DNA of 64,000 bases from Sphagnum compactum (lineage: Eukaryota > Bryophyta > Sphagnopsida > Sphagnales): assembly GCA_965153455.1 (NCBI GenBank), contig OZ234495.1:6200001-6264000 (forward strand), read 5' to 3'. Each line of letters opens with the position of its first letter. The first letter of the stretch is position 1. Below the pieces are notes generated by a model, which worked only from the letters and a program-made list of their open reading frames with translations, had not been told where the DNA came from and ran no database searches. Below are positions 33,090-44,530 of the stretch, piece after piece. Made by a program: the position numbers and the translations under genes.

Positions 33090-36000
33090 TCAAACATTAA
33101 AGAAATCCAAGAAATACAAGGGGGGCAAGAAGCACCACACGATGGTGACGCAATCAACCCCAAAGATGCCTAAGTGGCACCATTCCGCCTTAAAGGCTTG
33201 CTCAATCCTATCTTGAATACTAGGGTCCCGGGTGGACCGAAGGGAATTAATGGCCTTCCAAGTGGCCGTTCCAACCTCAACGGTAGCAACCCAGGCTTGT
33301 TGAAGGATTTTCCTAGAGGAATACTGGTTATCAAAATGCTTCCGGCATCTCTCTGTCCAAAGAAAGTAGAGGATAAAACTGCGAAGGATGTCAAGCGGTT
33401 GTCTGATGTAGGAGAAGCCTCCTACATGGTACCCTTGGACTCCAGGGGGGTCATTTTCTCTCTCGAAGACAGCTTCACCAAGCATGACGAAAGGCCAGGA
33501 AAGAATGATGTCATTGGGCGCTCCCCATTTTTGCCATATGTGATAGAAGGCCTCCCAAGCCCATTTGGCGCGGGGACACTCGAGGAGACAGTGTTGAGGG
33601 GATTCAGGGGCCTCCTCAGTGCAAACCTTGCACGTGGGGAGGATCCCCATGCATTGTAGCCATGTGCCAACCGGGAGACCCCGGTTTAAAGTGAGCCATA
33701 TGAAAGTGCCGACCTTCCGGGGTCGGGCGTTATGCCAGATTCTGGCAATAACTTGCGTAACGGTGGAGTTTTGCAGGTTTAACCTTTGAATGAAGGAACA
33801 TATGTTGGCGCTATGGGTGGGTTTCCTTGCATTTCGGTAGCCCCGCTTTACGGAATAGCCGAAAAAAGGAGAGTCGCCCATTTGTGAAGAGGCTTGCCAG
33901 TGCCACTCTCCCGGGTCCCAAGGAAGCCCATCAATGAAACCGGATTCGAAAATCCAAAGTATGGGAAGCTTGGTGATTGATGGGAACTCTCTGGCAACTT
34001 TATATGGGGCTCCGTGTCTTTCTTGAAAGAGGACCCTGATTGGGTGATAACCTTCAGGGGAGAGGGTTATCACTTGGGAGTTCGTAGCTCTAATGAGACC
34101 AGTGGGGGTAACCCTCTGGAATTCATTGGCTTGCACCGTGTTGGGGGTGACCCCGGTTACATGGTATATCCATTCTAGAGTGGTGTTGTTTCCGGAGTTT
34201 CTTTTGTTGATCCAGTCCCCTGCTTGAAAGCGGTTAGTGTAAGTTGCAGGATTCCATGGGATGCTCGCTATGATGATTTCTCTGTTGTTCCTGTTGGTGG
34301 CATGGTAGGTCAACCGGAGGGCTTGGAGGCTTTTCCATGCCCTGCCCTCCTGGTCCCAAAGATCTTTGATTCGGGTGCAGCCAGAATTGGCAATGGCTCG
34401 TCCTTCATTGCGACCACTCACTCCCAGAGGGTGACCAGTCGTGTTGAGGATGAGAGGGTTGCTGAAAATAGGTTGTCTGAGAACCTCCGCATGGGATGCG
34501 GGTTCGGACTTTGCTAGACCAACTCTTACATTGAGCCAAGAGCCAAGGATGCTCTTCCAAAATGAACATTTCAATTTTTTGAGCTTGGGGGCGGCAAAAA
34601 GCCAATTTATATCTGGGATGCTTGGCCCTTTGCCGTGTACCGGGAGATGGACTTGATCTGCTCGATGCCTTAAAATCTCTTTCCAGGGTTCTCCTCCTGG
34701 GGCAAGACCTCTCACTAAAAGTTTGGCAAGAAGTGCTTCGGATTGTGCCTTGGGGTCTATTATCCCTAGGCCACCGCTAGACAAGGGAAGTGTAAGAGAA
34801 TCCCATTTGACCTTGGCCTGTGTATTGGAAGCCTTTCCCCCCCAAATGAAGTTTCGTACCACTCCTCTGATCTGGTTGCACATCCTCGGATTGGGGTTCC
34901 AACAGGCTGCCATATACCACATTGAGGAAAGCAATACTTGGTTGGCAACAAGAATTCTACCAGCGAGAGAGAGGTTGCACTTGCCCCAGGTGATCATTTT
35001 CCCTTTTAGGGTGAGCATGAGTTTTCCAAAATTGGCCTCGATGGGTAACCGAAAGCCTATTTGGATGCCTAAGTATCGAACCCCTTGTCCCTCAGGGATC
35101 CATCTCAGCCCAACTTCTTGTCCCCATTCCCATTCCTTTTTTTCCTTGCTGGCCCATATGGCCGCAGATTTTCCCCAATTGATTTTTGCCCCAGAGGCAA
35201 GACAGAAAAGTTCAAATACTGCCCGAGCTTTGTTTAAGTTACTCGGGGATCCCTTAAGATAAAATGCGGTGTCATCCGCGAAAGTTTGATCCCGGACGCA
35301 TCCCCCTTTGGGGAGGTGCATTCCCTCTATTTCGTGCTTTGGGTCGTCCAGCATATGGCCCAGAACATCCATAGCAAGAATGAACAGGTATGGAGCTAGT
35401 GGACAGCCTTGTCGGACTGACCTGGCGAGTCTGAAGTCCTCTCCAGGTTCCCCGTTTACTTTAACTGATGAGGACGCAAGCCAGTAGAGGGATGAGATCC
35501 ATTGAATCCAGGTGGGGCAGAAACCTAGTTTGGACAAAATTGGGAAGAGGAAGTCCCATTCAATCCTGTCAAATGTTTTTTCAAAATCGAGGAGTAGGAG
35601 GACAAGGTCTTGACCGCTCTCTGGTGCCCAAACCAGAGCCTCTTGAGCCAGGAAGTTATTGTCTAGAATGCTTCTTCCTTCTACAAAACTGGTTTGGTTT
35701 GGTCTGATCACGAGAGGAAGGAATTCTTGGATTCTTCTAGCTAAAGTTTTGGCAAGGATCTTGTATATGCTTCCCAAAAGTGTGATTGGGCGCCAATTCC
35801 CCAGTTTTGAGTGCTCCCCTGACTTGGGAATCAAGGTGATCATGCCCTTGTTAATGTATTCTAAGGTCAATCCCCGTGCTAACATGGCCTTGAAAGCTAG
35901 TAGTAGCGTGGGGGCTACCTCATTCACATATTCTTGAAAGAATTCTGTTGGGATTCCATCGTGCCCTGGGGCCTTGCCTTTGGGGAGCAAGGTGATGGCT

Positions 36001-37445
36001 TCCGTGATTTCTGCTAGGGATAAGGATCGGGTCATGTTGGCGTTCATGGCCTCCGTGACCCGAGTGGGGACGCTCTCCCAACATCTCTCTTGTGCCTCAG
36101 AGGTGCCCGGGGCATTTGTCTCTGATTCATATAGGTTGGCATAAAATCTTGTGATGTAATAAGAGAGGTCTTTCTGGTTGGAAATTGTCCCTCCATCAAC
36201 CTCTAACTCCTTCAGGAGTGTCTTTTTCTTTCCAATTCAATGGAAATCAAAGAAAGTTTTGGAGCAAGTGTCCCCATACCTAAACCATTTGGCCGCTGAG
36301 AGGTGACTATTGCGCTCAACTGAGGTTTGGAAAACCTCTGCTAGCTTTGCTTGCGATTCGGACAAGATCTCCCGCACTTGTTCATTAGTTGGGTCCCGCT
36401 GGAGCTGTTCCTCAGCCAGCTGGATTTTCTTTGCGTGCACTCTGACTTGCACCCCTCTCAGGCGGCGCCTTTCCTTCGCTAATCTTGTGTTACATGCCAA
36501 TACTCTTCTGGTGGCGGCCTCCAACCAAGGGGCCCACTCTGAGTCGTTTAAGGGCTTGGGCAGCTCCCCTTCCCAGGCTTGTAGCATTTCAGCTTTCCCT
36601 TTTTCATCTTTGAGTAGGGAAGAGTCAAAATAATGAGATAGTTTGTCAGGTATGTCAGACTGACCCCATATGGATAGGACTAAGGGAGAGTGGTCAGAGA
36701 ATTTTCGGATCGAAGCGGTCGCCTCAATTCTCCCGCCTCTCGAATCCAGGTCTTGGGAAACGAGGAACTTGTCTATGCGTGAGACTGTCGAGTCTGCGTC
36801 GGATCTTCCGTTGTCGAAGGTGAATTCCTTTGCGGACATTTTCCGAAAGTTGTCAAGCAACCATGCGTCCATTAAGCCGTATTGGAGTGTTAGGTGGTGC
36901 CATGCAGACGCCTCCCTTCTGTGCATCCGACGCTTACCAGCCACCCCTCCGCGCTCAGTTTCTTCCCAGTGGTTGAAATCTCCACCTAGGATGGAGTGAT
37001 CGGCAACTAGATTCGCTTCACTCAGCCGTTTCCACATCGACGCTCTCTCGTTTGAAGAGCAGGCGGCATAAACATTGATGATTGTCAGGGTACCGGTACC
37101 CAAGATCTGAAGAGTAATGTATTGTGCCCTGCCTTCTAAAAGAATGCCATTGGCACTGATGAGGGGGGCAAGGGATCTGTCTACGAGAATGGAAGTGCCC
37201 GCGCTCATTCGTTGTGAGCGCCCCATTGGTAGGCCATAGTTCCAAAAAGAAGCGCCATTCCAGAATTGGATCCCTTTTGTGGAATTAGAGCAGTCTATTT
37301 CCCCCAGGTGGTGTTCTTGTAAAAGCAGTATTTGAGGGGTGGGGACCAGGGATGAGATCCAGGAACGGATTTCTTTTTGTTTGGAGGAATTCTTCCCTAA
37401 GCCCCTCACGTTTAAAGAGACTACCGTAAGGGGCCTCTTATTCAT
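33090..37445 (-). pseudogene. LINE ORF2: endonuclease-reverse transcriptase
   Basis: One reading frame of about 1,450 codons interrupted by a single TGA at 36239-36237. The N-terminal 402 codons are an APE-type endonuclease: VVSLNVRGLG, LLLQEHHLGE, ILGGDFNHWEE, SRIDKFLVS and FSDHSPLVLSIW. The second part is a plant L1 reverse transcriptase: GKAPGHDGIP, NWRPITLLGSIYKILAKTLA, VRQGCPLAPYLFIL, the catalytic FADDTAF (about 35262-35285) and YLGIQIG. The C-terminal zinc segment is C-V-C-...-H-C-L-L-E-C (zf-RVT). The TGA lies in DFH*IGKKKTLLKEL and fits a C-to-T change in CGA. The start codon overlaps the end of ORF1 as ATGAATAA. Apart from that stop, the frame is intact. Confidence 0.93.
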
Positions 37446-40400
37446 GAGGTGGCTGGTCTAGGGCGGCTTGAGTGCCGATCGATCCCTGTGGTAGGAGGCG
37501 CCTCCGGGAGCTATCTTCATTCCGTTCCCATTCGAGCTCTTGCGAGTTGGTGATAGTGGTGGTGTTATGTATGGCCACATTGGAAATCTGAGAACGCCCC
37601 AAGTCTAGTGGCGTGAAACGCTTCTTTCGAGGCGCTTGGGGCGAGGTCTGGCGGCTGGCGGCCTTGTTTTTGTGAACTTGGCATTCTTCCCCTCCCACTC
37701 CTTTCTTTAGAAGAAGGTTGTGGGCTGGGGTGACGAATTCTATTTCGTTGTTCATGCTTGAGATTGATTTCACAGCTTTCCAGTGTAAGTGTTTTTTGTT
37801 CTGTATGCTAACGGGATTGGAGCCGATGGGGATGTGGGCAAGGATGGTACATTCAGATCCGCCCCTGCTTAGCTCCTCTTGCCAGCTCCATTCGAGGCTG
37901 AGTTGGTCCTTCAACAGGAGTTTGTGTCGCAGAACGTTCTCCTCTAGCCCGATTGCTATGTGTTGGATCAGTTCGTCCATGGCTGGTTTGGAGGACCAAA
38001 CCTCTCTCCCGTCCCCTGTGATTCTGATGCCAATTGGAAGGTTGGGGAGGGCTTGGTTTTTAGAATGTATTAGTACCTCCTTTTGGGGGCCTTTTTCTCT
38101 TGTGAGTACTAGCCATACCCTGGCTCTACAGAGATCCACATTGGTTGGGAGAGGGATTCCTAAGGAGGTAAAGAAGGATTGATGGAGTTCTGAATACGTC
38201 TGACCTCTTTTCCCCCCTGGGGCTATGCTTGCTCGTGTGGAAGGGTGAGGAGATTGGTTACTATCTGGACGTATTGTGTCGACCCTTTCCTTATTCTTTT
38301 TTTTCGCCTGGAATGTCCATCCTCCCTCTATTTCTTCCGAGATTTTCCTAAGAAAATCGGAGCGCTCGTTTTCCCCGTTTAACACTTCAAAAGGGTTTAG
38401 ATCAGCCCATTTTCCTCGCGCTGAGTCATTCTTCTCACCCGAGAGATTGAAACTTAATTTGGCTTTGGAGGTGTTACTCCCATCCGTGCTCTCCACCAGA
38501 GTTGTGACTTTTGAAGGGATCACGTTGAGGTTACACTCTACTTGATGAGTTAGGGAGGCTGACAACTCCCCCATTCCCTGATCTTTTCCAATTTTGGTGG
38601 GAGCATTTTGTCTTGTTTGAGCCCCTTCCGTTTGAGAAGTTGATCCAGTTTCCCTAGATGAGTACTTGCTCCAACTCCCCTGACTCCTCCCGTTTCTGTG
38701 AGAGTGGGTGGTGAATTGGGTGGCGGATGTATCAGTAGGGCCTTGTGCTACCCTTTCACTCCACGTTGGTGGAGTGCTTGCGGGAGCATTTCCGTTCCAA
38801 ATTGGGATTTTGGTCATTGTGCAAGTGCGGGCAAAATGCCCAAATCGGCGGCATTTCCGGCATTGATTTGGGAGGCCCGAGTATAGGATTCTTTGTGGTG
38901 TGGTATCCTTCGTGGTTGCCCCTTCTGCCATGGAGGGGATACGAATGTATCCGGCGAGCTTGCTGATGTCATGGGTTTCCACCGTGATCATGGGGCCGGC
39001 GGGTCTTTTTATGTATGAATCCTCTAGTTCTATTTCTAGAACTTCTCCAATTTTGCTGGCCATGATAGTGAGAGCTTTTGTGTTCCTGAATTGTTCGTGA
39101 AGATTTGGGAATTGGACCTTTATTGTGTGTGAGAGTAAGGTCTCAGCCCCTTGTACACTGGCGTCAAAGTTTGGGATGTACCGGGAGAAGGTGAGGTTCA
39201 AACCGCTCCACTCCACCGCTGTTATTTTCCTGGCAAACTTAGCCCCTTCTTCATCCATGAAAAGAATCTCGAAGAGGCCCCTTGTTAGTAAGGTGACTGA
39301 TGTGTATGAGGCGGGCAAATGTAGTTTGAGGCAATCTTGAAGGGCTTTGATCGTGGGTCTACCACCCAGAGCTCTTCCGATCACCATTCTTCGTGCTTTG
39401 CGGACAGCACCTTCTTGCATTTTTAACACCATTTCCGGTGGAAAATCCGCCTCTAGTTCTAATTCATAGTCTACTGGCGATAATCCTTGGGGCTCTTCAC
39501 CTGATGGCGGAGTGGATCCTGTCCCGTTGCCTGGAGTCGCGGTCAGAGGAGGGGCGGATGGGGCTGATGCTGGAGTTGTTAGTTTCCTTCTTTGCATGAG
39601 CTTCGAGCTTGACACTTTAGCTTTGACGGTTGAGTGGTCTTCTTGAACCACCTGCCCTGTTGCAATCGCGTCCAAGTCCCCAAGACCAAATCCTGGTCCA
39701 ACGCTTGTAGCTGAAAGATCTGCTATGCGTGTGGGGGAAGAGGTGAGGGGGGGTACCTGAATGAAATGGGTAGGATTGGAAGTCTCAGCCGCTTCCACCA
39801 CACCTTGTGTTGGCATGATAAGGGGATCGTGCGATTGTGGCGGTCGGTGGACGTTGTCGTCGTTGTGATTGCCCTTACTCCCTGATCGAACTACTTCATC
39901 AGTTCTTGCGAAGAGCGGTTGCTGCGCTGAACCTCTGAGGGTCACCAAGACCGCTGGCGCTTTACTTCCATGATCTGGATTTTTCAGGGGCAGGCTTTCC
40001 ACTAAGGGAATGCATGTCCCGGATCGAATAACATGGTCATTCTGTACCTGAATGAAATGAGCCGGATTTGGAGTCTCAGCCGCTTCCGCCACGCCTTGTG
40101 TTGACAAGAGAAGGGGATCGTGCGATTATGGCGGTCGGTGGACGTTCTCGTCGTTGTGACTACCATTACTCCCTGATCAAGCTACTTCGTCAGTTCTTGC
40201 GAAGAACGGTTGCCGCGCTGAACCTCCAAGAGTCGCCAAGATCGCCGACACTTTACTACGATGATCTGGATTCTTCAGGGGCGGGCTTTCCGGTGAGGGA
40301 ATGCACGTCCCGGATCGAGTAACACGGTCGTTCTGTAGCTGCGGTCCAAAAGATCGTTTGGTTAAGGCGCTTCCTTCTGAGTTGATCGGAGGCAGAGGTA

Positions 40401-40566
40401 CTGGAGTGCCGTCACCACTAGGGTTCAACAACTTGTTTCTCAACCAACTGTTGCCTTGGCGCGTGATTCGTCCAGCCTTTCGGATTCTATCAGCGACAAG
40501 AAGATGCTCGTTTAGCTTTGAGATCTGCTGGGCTTCTAAATCCATAGCCCAGCTCATTTTCACCAT
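37438..40566 (-). pseudogene. LINE ORF1: zinc-knuckle nucleic-acid-binding protein
   Basis: One frame of 1,042 codons from ATG 40566 (MVKMSWAMDLEAQQ) with two nonsense codons, TGA at 40179-40177 and TAA near 40129. The centre (about 39.5-38.9 kb) resembles the plant LINE/DUF4283 ORF1 core. It is followed by CRKCRRFGHFARTC (38862-38821), a CX2CX4HX4C knuckle. ORF1 proteins of L1 elements bind the element RNA as chaperones. A 291-bp tandem duplication lies near the start, and both stops are in its upstream copy; the downstream copy has CGA and CAA at the same places. The TTG-initiated frame from 40107 is the uninterrupted remainder. Confidence 0.88.
39754..40335 (-). repeat. 291-bp tandem duplication inside LINE ORF1
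   Basis: Copy A is 40335-40045 and copy B 40044-39754. Each encodes 97 codons, starting QNDRVTRSGTCIP or QNDHVIRSGTCIP and ending NPAHFIQV or NPTHFIQV. The length is a multiple of three, so the frame is preserved. The copies have diverged, including the two stops present only in A. Confidence 0.92.
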
Positions 40567-40739
40567 CGAGAATTAGCAAGAAAAAATTTGGGCGCACCAC
40601 AAATTCAACACATTAGCAGCAGTCCCTGGAGGACATAGAGAAGAGAAGAATCGAGAACCTCCCAAGGCTTGCTTGCTGACTGCAGTGTACTCAATAAATA
40701 AATAAAATAAAATTTCAAAACCAACGCCCGCCTGCCCCC

Positions 40740-40761
40740 AAAAAAAAAAAAAAAAAAAAAA
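40740..40761 (+). repeat. A22 homopolymer in LINE 5' region
   Basis: 22 consecutive A on the plus strand (T on the element's sense strand), within the 5' region of the LINE. Confidence 0.95.
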
Positions 40762-41273
40762 CGGCTATGGCGTTGTGCTCCCGCTACTGCGCTCGCATAG
40801 CTCTTGCCCTCCTCAAAGACCAAAGCTTCAGACCGGAGACTCCTGGTTGTGGCAGCAAGCAACGCTCCAGCAATTGCAGTTGCTACTGCTGCGTGAAGAG
40901 ACGAGAAAGTTGCACACCACGTCTCCCGCGTCTCACACCACCAAGCCAACTCTCCTTTCCTGCTATCTTGAAGAACCTTTCCAGAGAATTGGACGAAGGA
41001 GACCTCCCCTGTCTCTCTAAAGAACTGGACGAAGGAGACCTTCTAGTGACTTAGAAGTCTAGAGGTGCACAGAGAGGCCCACAGAGCATCGCTCAGTTCC
41101 GACTCAGAGTTCTCCCCCTCCCACTGCCCTAGAGAAGAAACCCCGAGAACCCACTGCCCTAGAGAGCTTACATGGAAGATTCTATGTTTGCTTGCTAGAA
41201 ACCCTACCTAAGGCTTTCGTTTGTTTCTTTGTTTGCTGGCCCAGAACTTGGCCACACCGTGAAACTCATGAGA

Positions 41274-42033
41274 GACTCGGGCAGAGTGCTAAACAGAGCG
41301 CCGCAGTTCGTGGGCAGGCCAGAAGGGGAGCTACAGTGGCAGGCAGACGTCTGCCGGCTGTAGCCGACCAGAATGTCGGGATTTTCTGCCTGCCAGGTTT
41401 TGTGGCTGATCGCGGGCAGATCTGCTTCTCGCGTGGCAGTCTGCCGCACTTCTTCCTTCATGTGCGTAACCCATTAGCAAAAGCTCTGACTCGGTCCTTT
41501 TAGAGGTTGATGTATATCATTTGGTGTACCACCTTATGTCCCCAGTCCTTACCCGCCGCGTTTTTACAGCAAGAGCGCAAAAGTGGGCTTTATGTGCTAA
41601 ACTGATTTTGCCATTGGTTATGGAAGGTGGTCTTAGGTGAACCAGCACCCACACTGATACCGGCTGAAGTGAACCAGCAGCCACCAATGCACCAGTTCAG
41701 GATGAGGCCATTCAAGCCGTTTTGGGGATGAACCAAAAACACATCCTCTTCCCCTGCCCAAAGATTTTTCAGCCCCCTTCTTTGCCCCAAAATTTTTCCC
41801 TCCTACCTACTTTCCCCCCCTCCTACCTACCTCCCCCCTCCTACCTCCCTCACCTCATTTCCCACTCACTCCATCTTCAAAGCTCGGGAGAGCTCCCAAG
41901 CTTGAGTAGCACAGAGCTTTGAGGAGATGTAAACACAAGGCTTGAGGAAGGTGAAAAGCTCAACGTTGAAGGAATGTGGAGAGGAGAAAGCAAGAGGTTT
42001 GCTTCATCCCAAATGCAAAAGCAAGAGAAGAAA
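41274..42033. other. Spacer, no gene recognised
   Basis: Right flank of the LINE. It contains C/T-rich stretches near 41780-41870 (CTCCTACCTACCTCCC-like). Open frames here look like chance frames. Confidence 0.4.
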
Positions 42034-42735
42034 GGTAAGCTCCCTCCCTTCTCTGCATTCCTTTTCTTTTCTATGGTTTTTTCTTTTTCTTTTGTTCGAG
42101 AAGAAGAAAATGCCAAAAGAAAGTGCTTGAAACGAAAAGGCAAAAGCAGGAGCCAAAAATGAGAGGGCAGAACGGGAGCTTAAAGGTAAGCTCCCTCCCT
42201 TTTCTGCATTTTTTTCTTCTTTACGATTTTTTTTTCTTTGTGTTTTTTTTATTTTCTTCTGCTTGAAAAAAAAAAGATGTTAGGAAACAGCGCTTGAAAC
42301 GGAAGTGCAAAAGTGAGAGGGCAAAAGCGGGAGCCAAAAGTGAGAGGCAAAGTGGGAGCTTGAAGGTAAGCTCCCTCCCTTATCTGGATTTTTTTTTTTC
42401 TTTGTGTTTTTATTTTTTTCTTTTGTTTGAGAAGAAGAAGATGCCAGGAGAAAACACTTGAAACGGAAGTGTAAAAGCAAGAGGGCAGAAGCGGGAGCCA
42501 AAAGTGAGAAACAAAGCAGGAGCTTGAAGGTAAATTCCTTCCCTTCTTTGCATATTTTTTCTTCTCTATGGTTATTTTTTTCTTTGTGTGTGTGTGTTTT
42601 TTTTTCTTTTGCTTGAAAAGAAGAAGATGCCAAGAGAAAGCACTTGAAACAAAAGTGCAAAAGCAAGAGGGCAAAAGCGAGAGCCAAAAGTGAAAGGGCA
42701 GAGTGGGAGCTTGAAGGTAGGCTCCCTCCCTATTC
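42034..42735 (+). repeat. Tandem array of ~150-187-bp units
   Basis: Five unit starts marked by AAGGTAAGCTCCCTCCCTT or close variants at 42034, 42185, 42365, 42529 and 42716, with periods of 151, 180, 164 and 187. Each unit has a T-rich tract, then GAAGAAGATGCCA, ACTTGAAACGGAAGTGCAAA and GGGAGCCAAAAGTGAGA, then GGGAGCTTGAAG before the next GGTAAG. Length differences are mostly in the T tracts. The GGTAAG at each junction looks like a splice donor, so the unit resembles a repeated exon plus intron, but no coherent protein is encoded. Confidence 0.85.
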
Positions 42736-42737
42736 TT

Positions 42738-42960
42738 GGTTTTTTTTTTGTTGTTTTCTTGTGTGTTTTGTTTTCTCTGTGTTTAAACAAAAGAAGAAGA
42801 AGATGACGTCATGGCCTTCTTTTCTGTGTCTGAGAAAAATAATGAATGGTTTTTTTTGTTGTTGTTTTATTTTGTGTTTTGTCATCTCTATGTTTGAACA
42901 AAAGAAAAAAAAGACGTCGTCGCCTTCTTCTCTGTGTCTAAGCAAAAGAAGAAGAAGATG
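42738..42960 (+). repeat. ~110-bp tandem repeat, 2 copies
   Basis: GG(T)n-GTTGTTTT...TGTGTTTTG...ATGTTTGAACAAAAGAA begins at about 42738 and again at about 42848. It is followed by a shorter GAAGAAGAAGATGACG repeat. It appears to be a derivative of the preceding array. Confidence 0.7.
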
Positions 42961-43680
42961 ACGTTGTGGCTTTTCTGTGTCTGAGAAGAAGACGATGGCG
43001 CGATAACACGTCGTTGTCTTCTTCTGTGGTGGTGTTCCAGTGAAAAAGGTAATGGCAACTTGTTGCCATGGCCTTCTTCTTTGGTGGTGTAAAGGTTTAA
43101 TTTGGTGGTTTTTTGGTGTTTTAGGATTCAGGGCACAACAAAAGAAAAATTTGTTGCAAATGCAATTCACATTGAGATGCAACATTTGCCATCTATACAC
43201 TGCTCGTCATGCAGCAAAGGCTGCAAATGTAGTAGTTTCTTACCAAGTTAAACGCAAGATTGTAGATAATGGTATGGTTTAGGGTTTCAATTTATATAGT
43301 CAGCTAAGTTTTTTCAACCCTTTCATTTTTTGAACTACCCAATTTTGAACTTTGGTCCTTTGATATATTATAGATAACCTTTTTTTTCATTGTGTTCTTT
43401 AGCATTTTTTGATCCACCCATATTTGTACATTTTTTATCAATATAATATTTTCCTCTAGTCACATTTGTTTGATGGGTATATGGTTAATTATATATGTTT
43501 TTTTTATCATAATCTTCTTAGTACTTTAGATGTAAGAATCAAAACTTAAATAGGCTCATATGAATATGTAACATTTATTTGTCTTAGGAAGATCAAAATG
43601 AACATTATGCAATACCTACATCCTTTCTATTATAATTTCCACAAGGCCATTTTAAATATGCGATAACCATATATAGGTAT

Positions 43681-43890
43681 TGTAAATAGTTGTTGGTTTG
43701 TTTACATCCATTGCAATACCCGCATATAGTTCTTGTAAATAGTTGTTGGTTTTTTAACATCCATTGTAGTACTTGCATATAGGTATAGTAGTTGATTTTT
43801 TTAACATCCATTACAGTACCCACATATAAGTCCATAAATAGTTGTTAATTTTTAACATTTTTTGCCATACTTGCATATAGGTTTCGATTG
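43681..43890. repeat. ~50-54-bp tandem repeat, ~4 copies
   Basis: Units of TGTAAATAGTTGTTGGTTT, ACATCCATTGCAATACCCGC and ATATAG start at about 43681, 43734, 43788 and 43832, with increasing divergence. The core (AATACCCGCATATA) is the reverse complement of the core of the next array. Confidence 0.8.
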
Positions 43891-44229
43891 TAATATTTAT
43901 GGGACTCATATGACAGAATAATTTAGTTTAAATATCAACAAATAATTTCATAATTAAAGAATTACTAAAAATTTATTTTAAATAATGTAAATGATTGATT
44001 ATCATATTTAAACAATCATTTATTTCTTAATATTATTTAACCGATTATTTGGTTGAACCTTAATTATTCAGATAATTAAAATTTAGATCTAAAAATCAAA
44101 TCAATAATTTGATATTAAATTTATTATCTTAATTAGATTTTTTATGTTGATAAGTTATTCAAATCATTATTTTAAATAGTTATTCATGATAATTAATTGT
44201 CATAAAATTAATTTAGGTATATAAAAAGA

Positions 44230-44530
44230 CATATTTTGGGTACCCAAACCACTTATTTTGAAGTGACCTTACATGTGGGTATTGCATTTAAGGTTGATTA
44301 TTCACCTAAGGTTGTCTAAATCAGCTATGGATTATTTCAAAATGAACTTGCATGCAGGTATTGCATAAAAGCTTTGGTTTTCATTGAAAGGCCACCCAAA
44401 CTACATACCGATTATTTCAAAATGACCCTACATGTGGGTATTGCATTTAGGGTTGGGTTTACATCTCAGGTTACTTAAATCACCTAAAGGTTATATCGAA
44501 ACGAACTTGAATATGGGTATTACATTTAGG
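44230..44530. repeat. ~79-bp tandem repeat, 4 copies
   Basis: Units are anchored by GTGGGTATTGCATTTA, with anchors at about 44277, 44356, 44436 and 44515 (periods 79-80). Each unit also has TTATTTCAAAATGA(C/A)C and a CACC(C/T)AAA segment. Confidence 0.8.

Larger units (their letters stand above)
33054..41258 (-). mobile_element. L1-type LINE, near full length
   Basis: An 8.2-kb non-LTR retrotransposon in minus orientation: 5' region (about 41258-40567), ORF1 with a zinc knuckle, ORF2 with AP-endonuclease, reverse transcriptase and a Cys/His tail. It is bounded by an exact 15-bp direct repeat, GTGAAACTCATGAGA, at 33039-33053 and 41259-41273, the expected length for an L1 target-site duplication. 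ORF2 stops at 33090 and only about 36 bp follow, with no poly(A) tail. The other notable end feature is AGAAACCCCGAGAA, present at 33054-33067 and again at about 41138-41151 in the 5' region. A few nonsense mutations make it inactive, but the long frames indicate recent activity. Confidence 0.85.

Noticed and set aside
33174-35937. Several long plus-strand frames (for example 33174-33659 and 34723-35262)
   Set aside because: They are antisense shadows of the LINE ORF2.
37718-38182. Plus-strand frame of 154 codons
   Set aside because: Antisense shadow of LINE ORF1.
42249-43200. Frames rich in Lys, Phe or Ser within the tandem array
   Set aside because: They are products of the low-complexity purine/pyrimidine repeats, not proteins.
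43040-43282. Plus-strand 80-codon frame after the array
   Set aside because: Weakly protein-like (CNICHLYTARHAAK) but with no start context, splice partner or motif.
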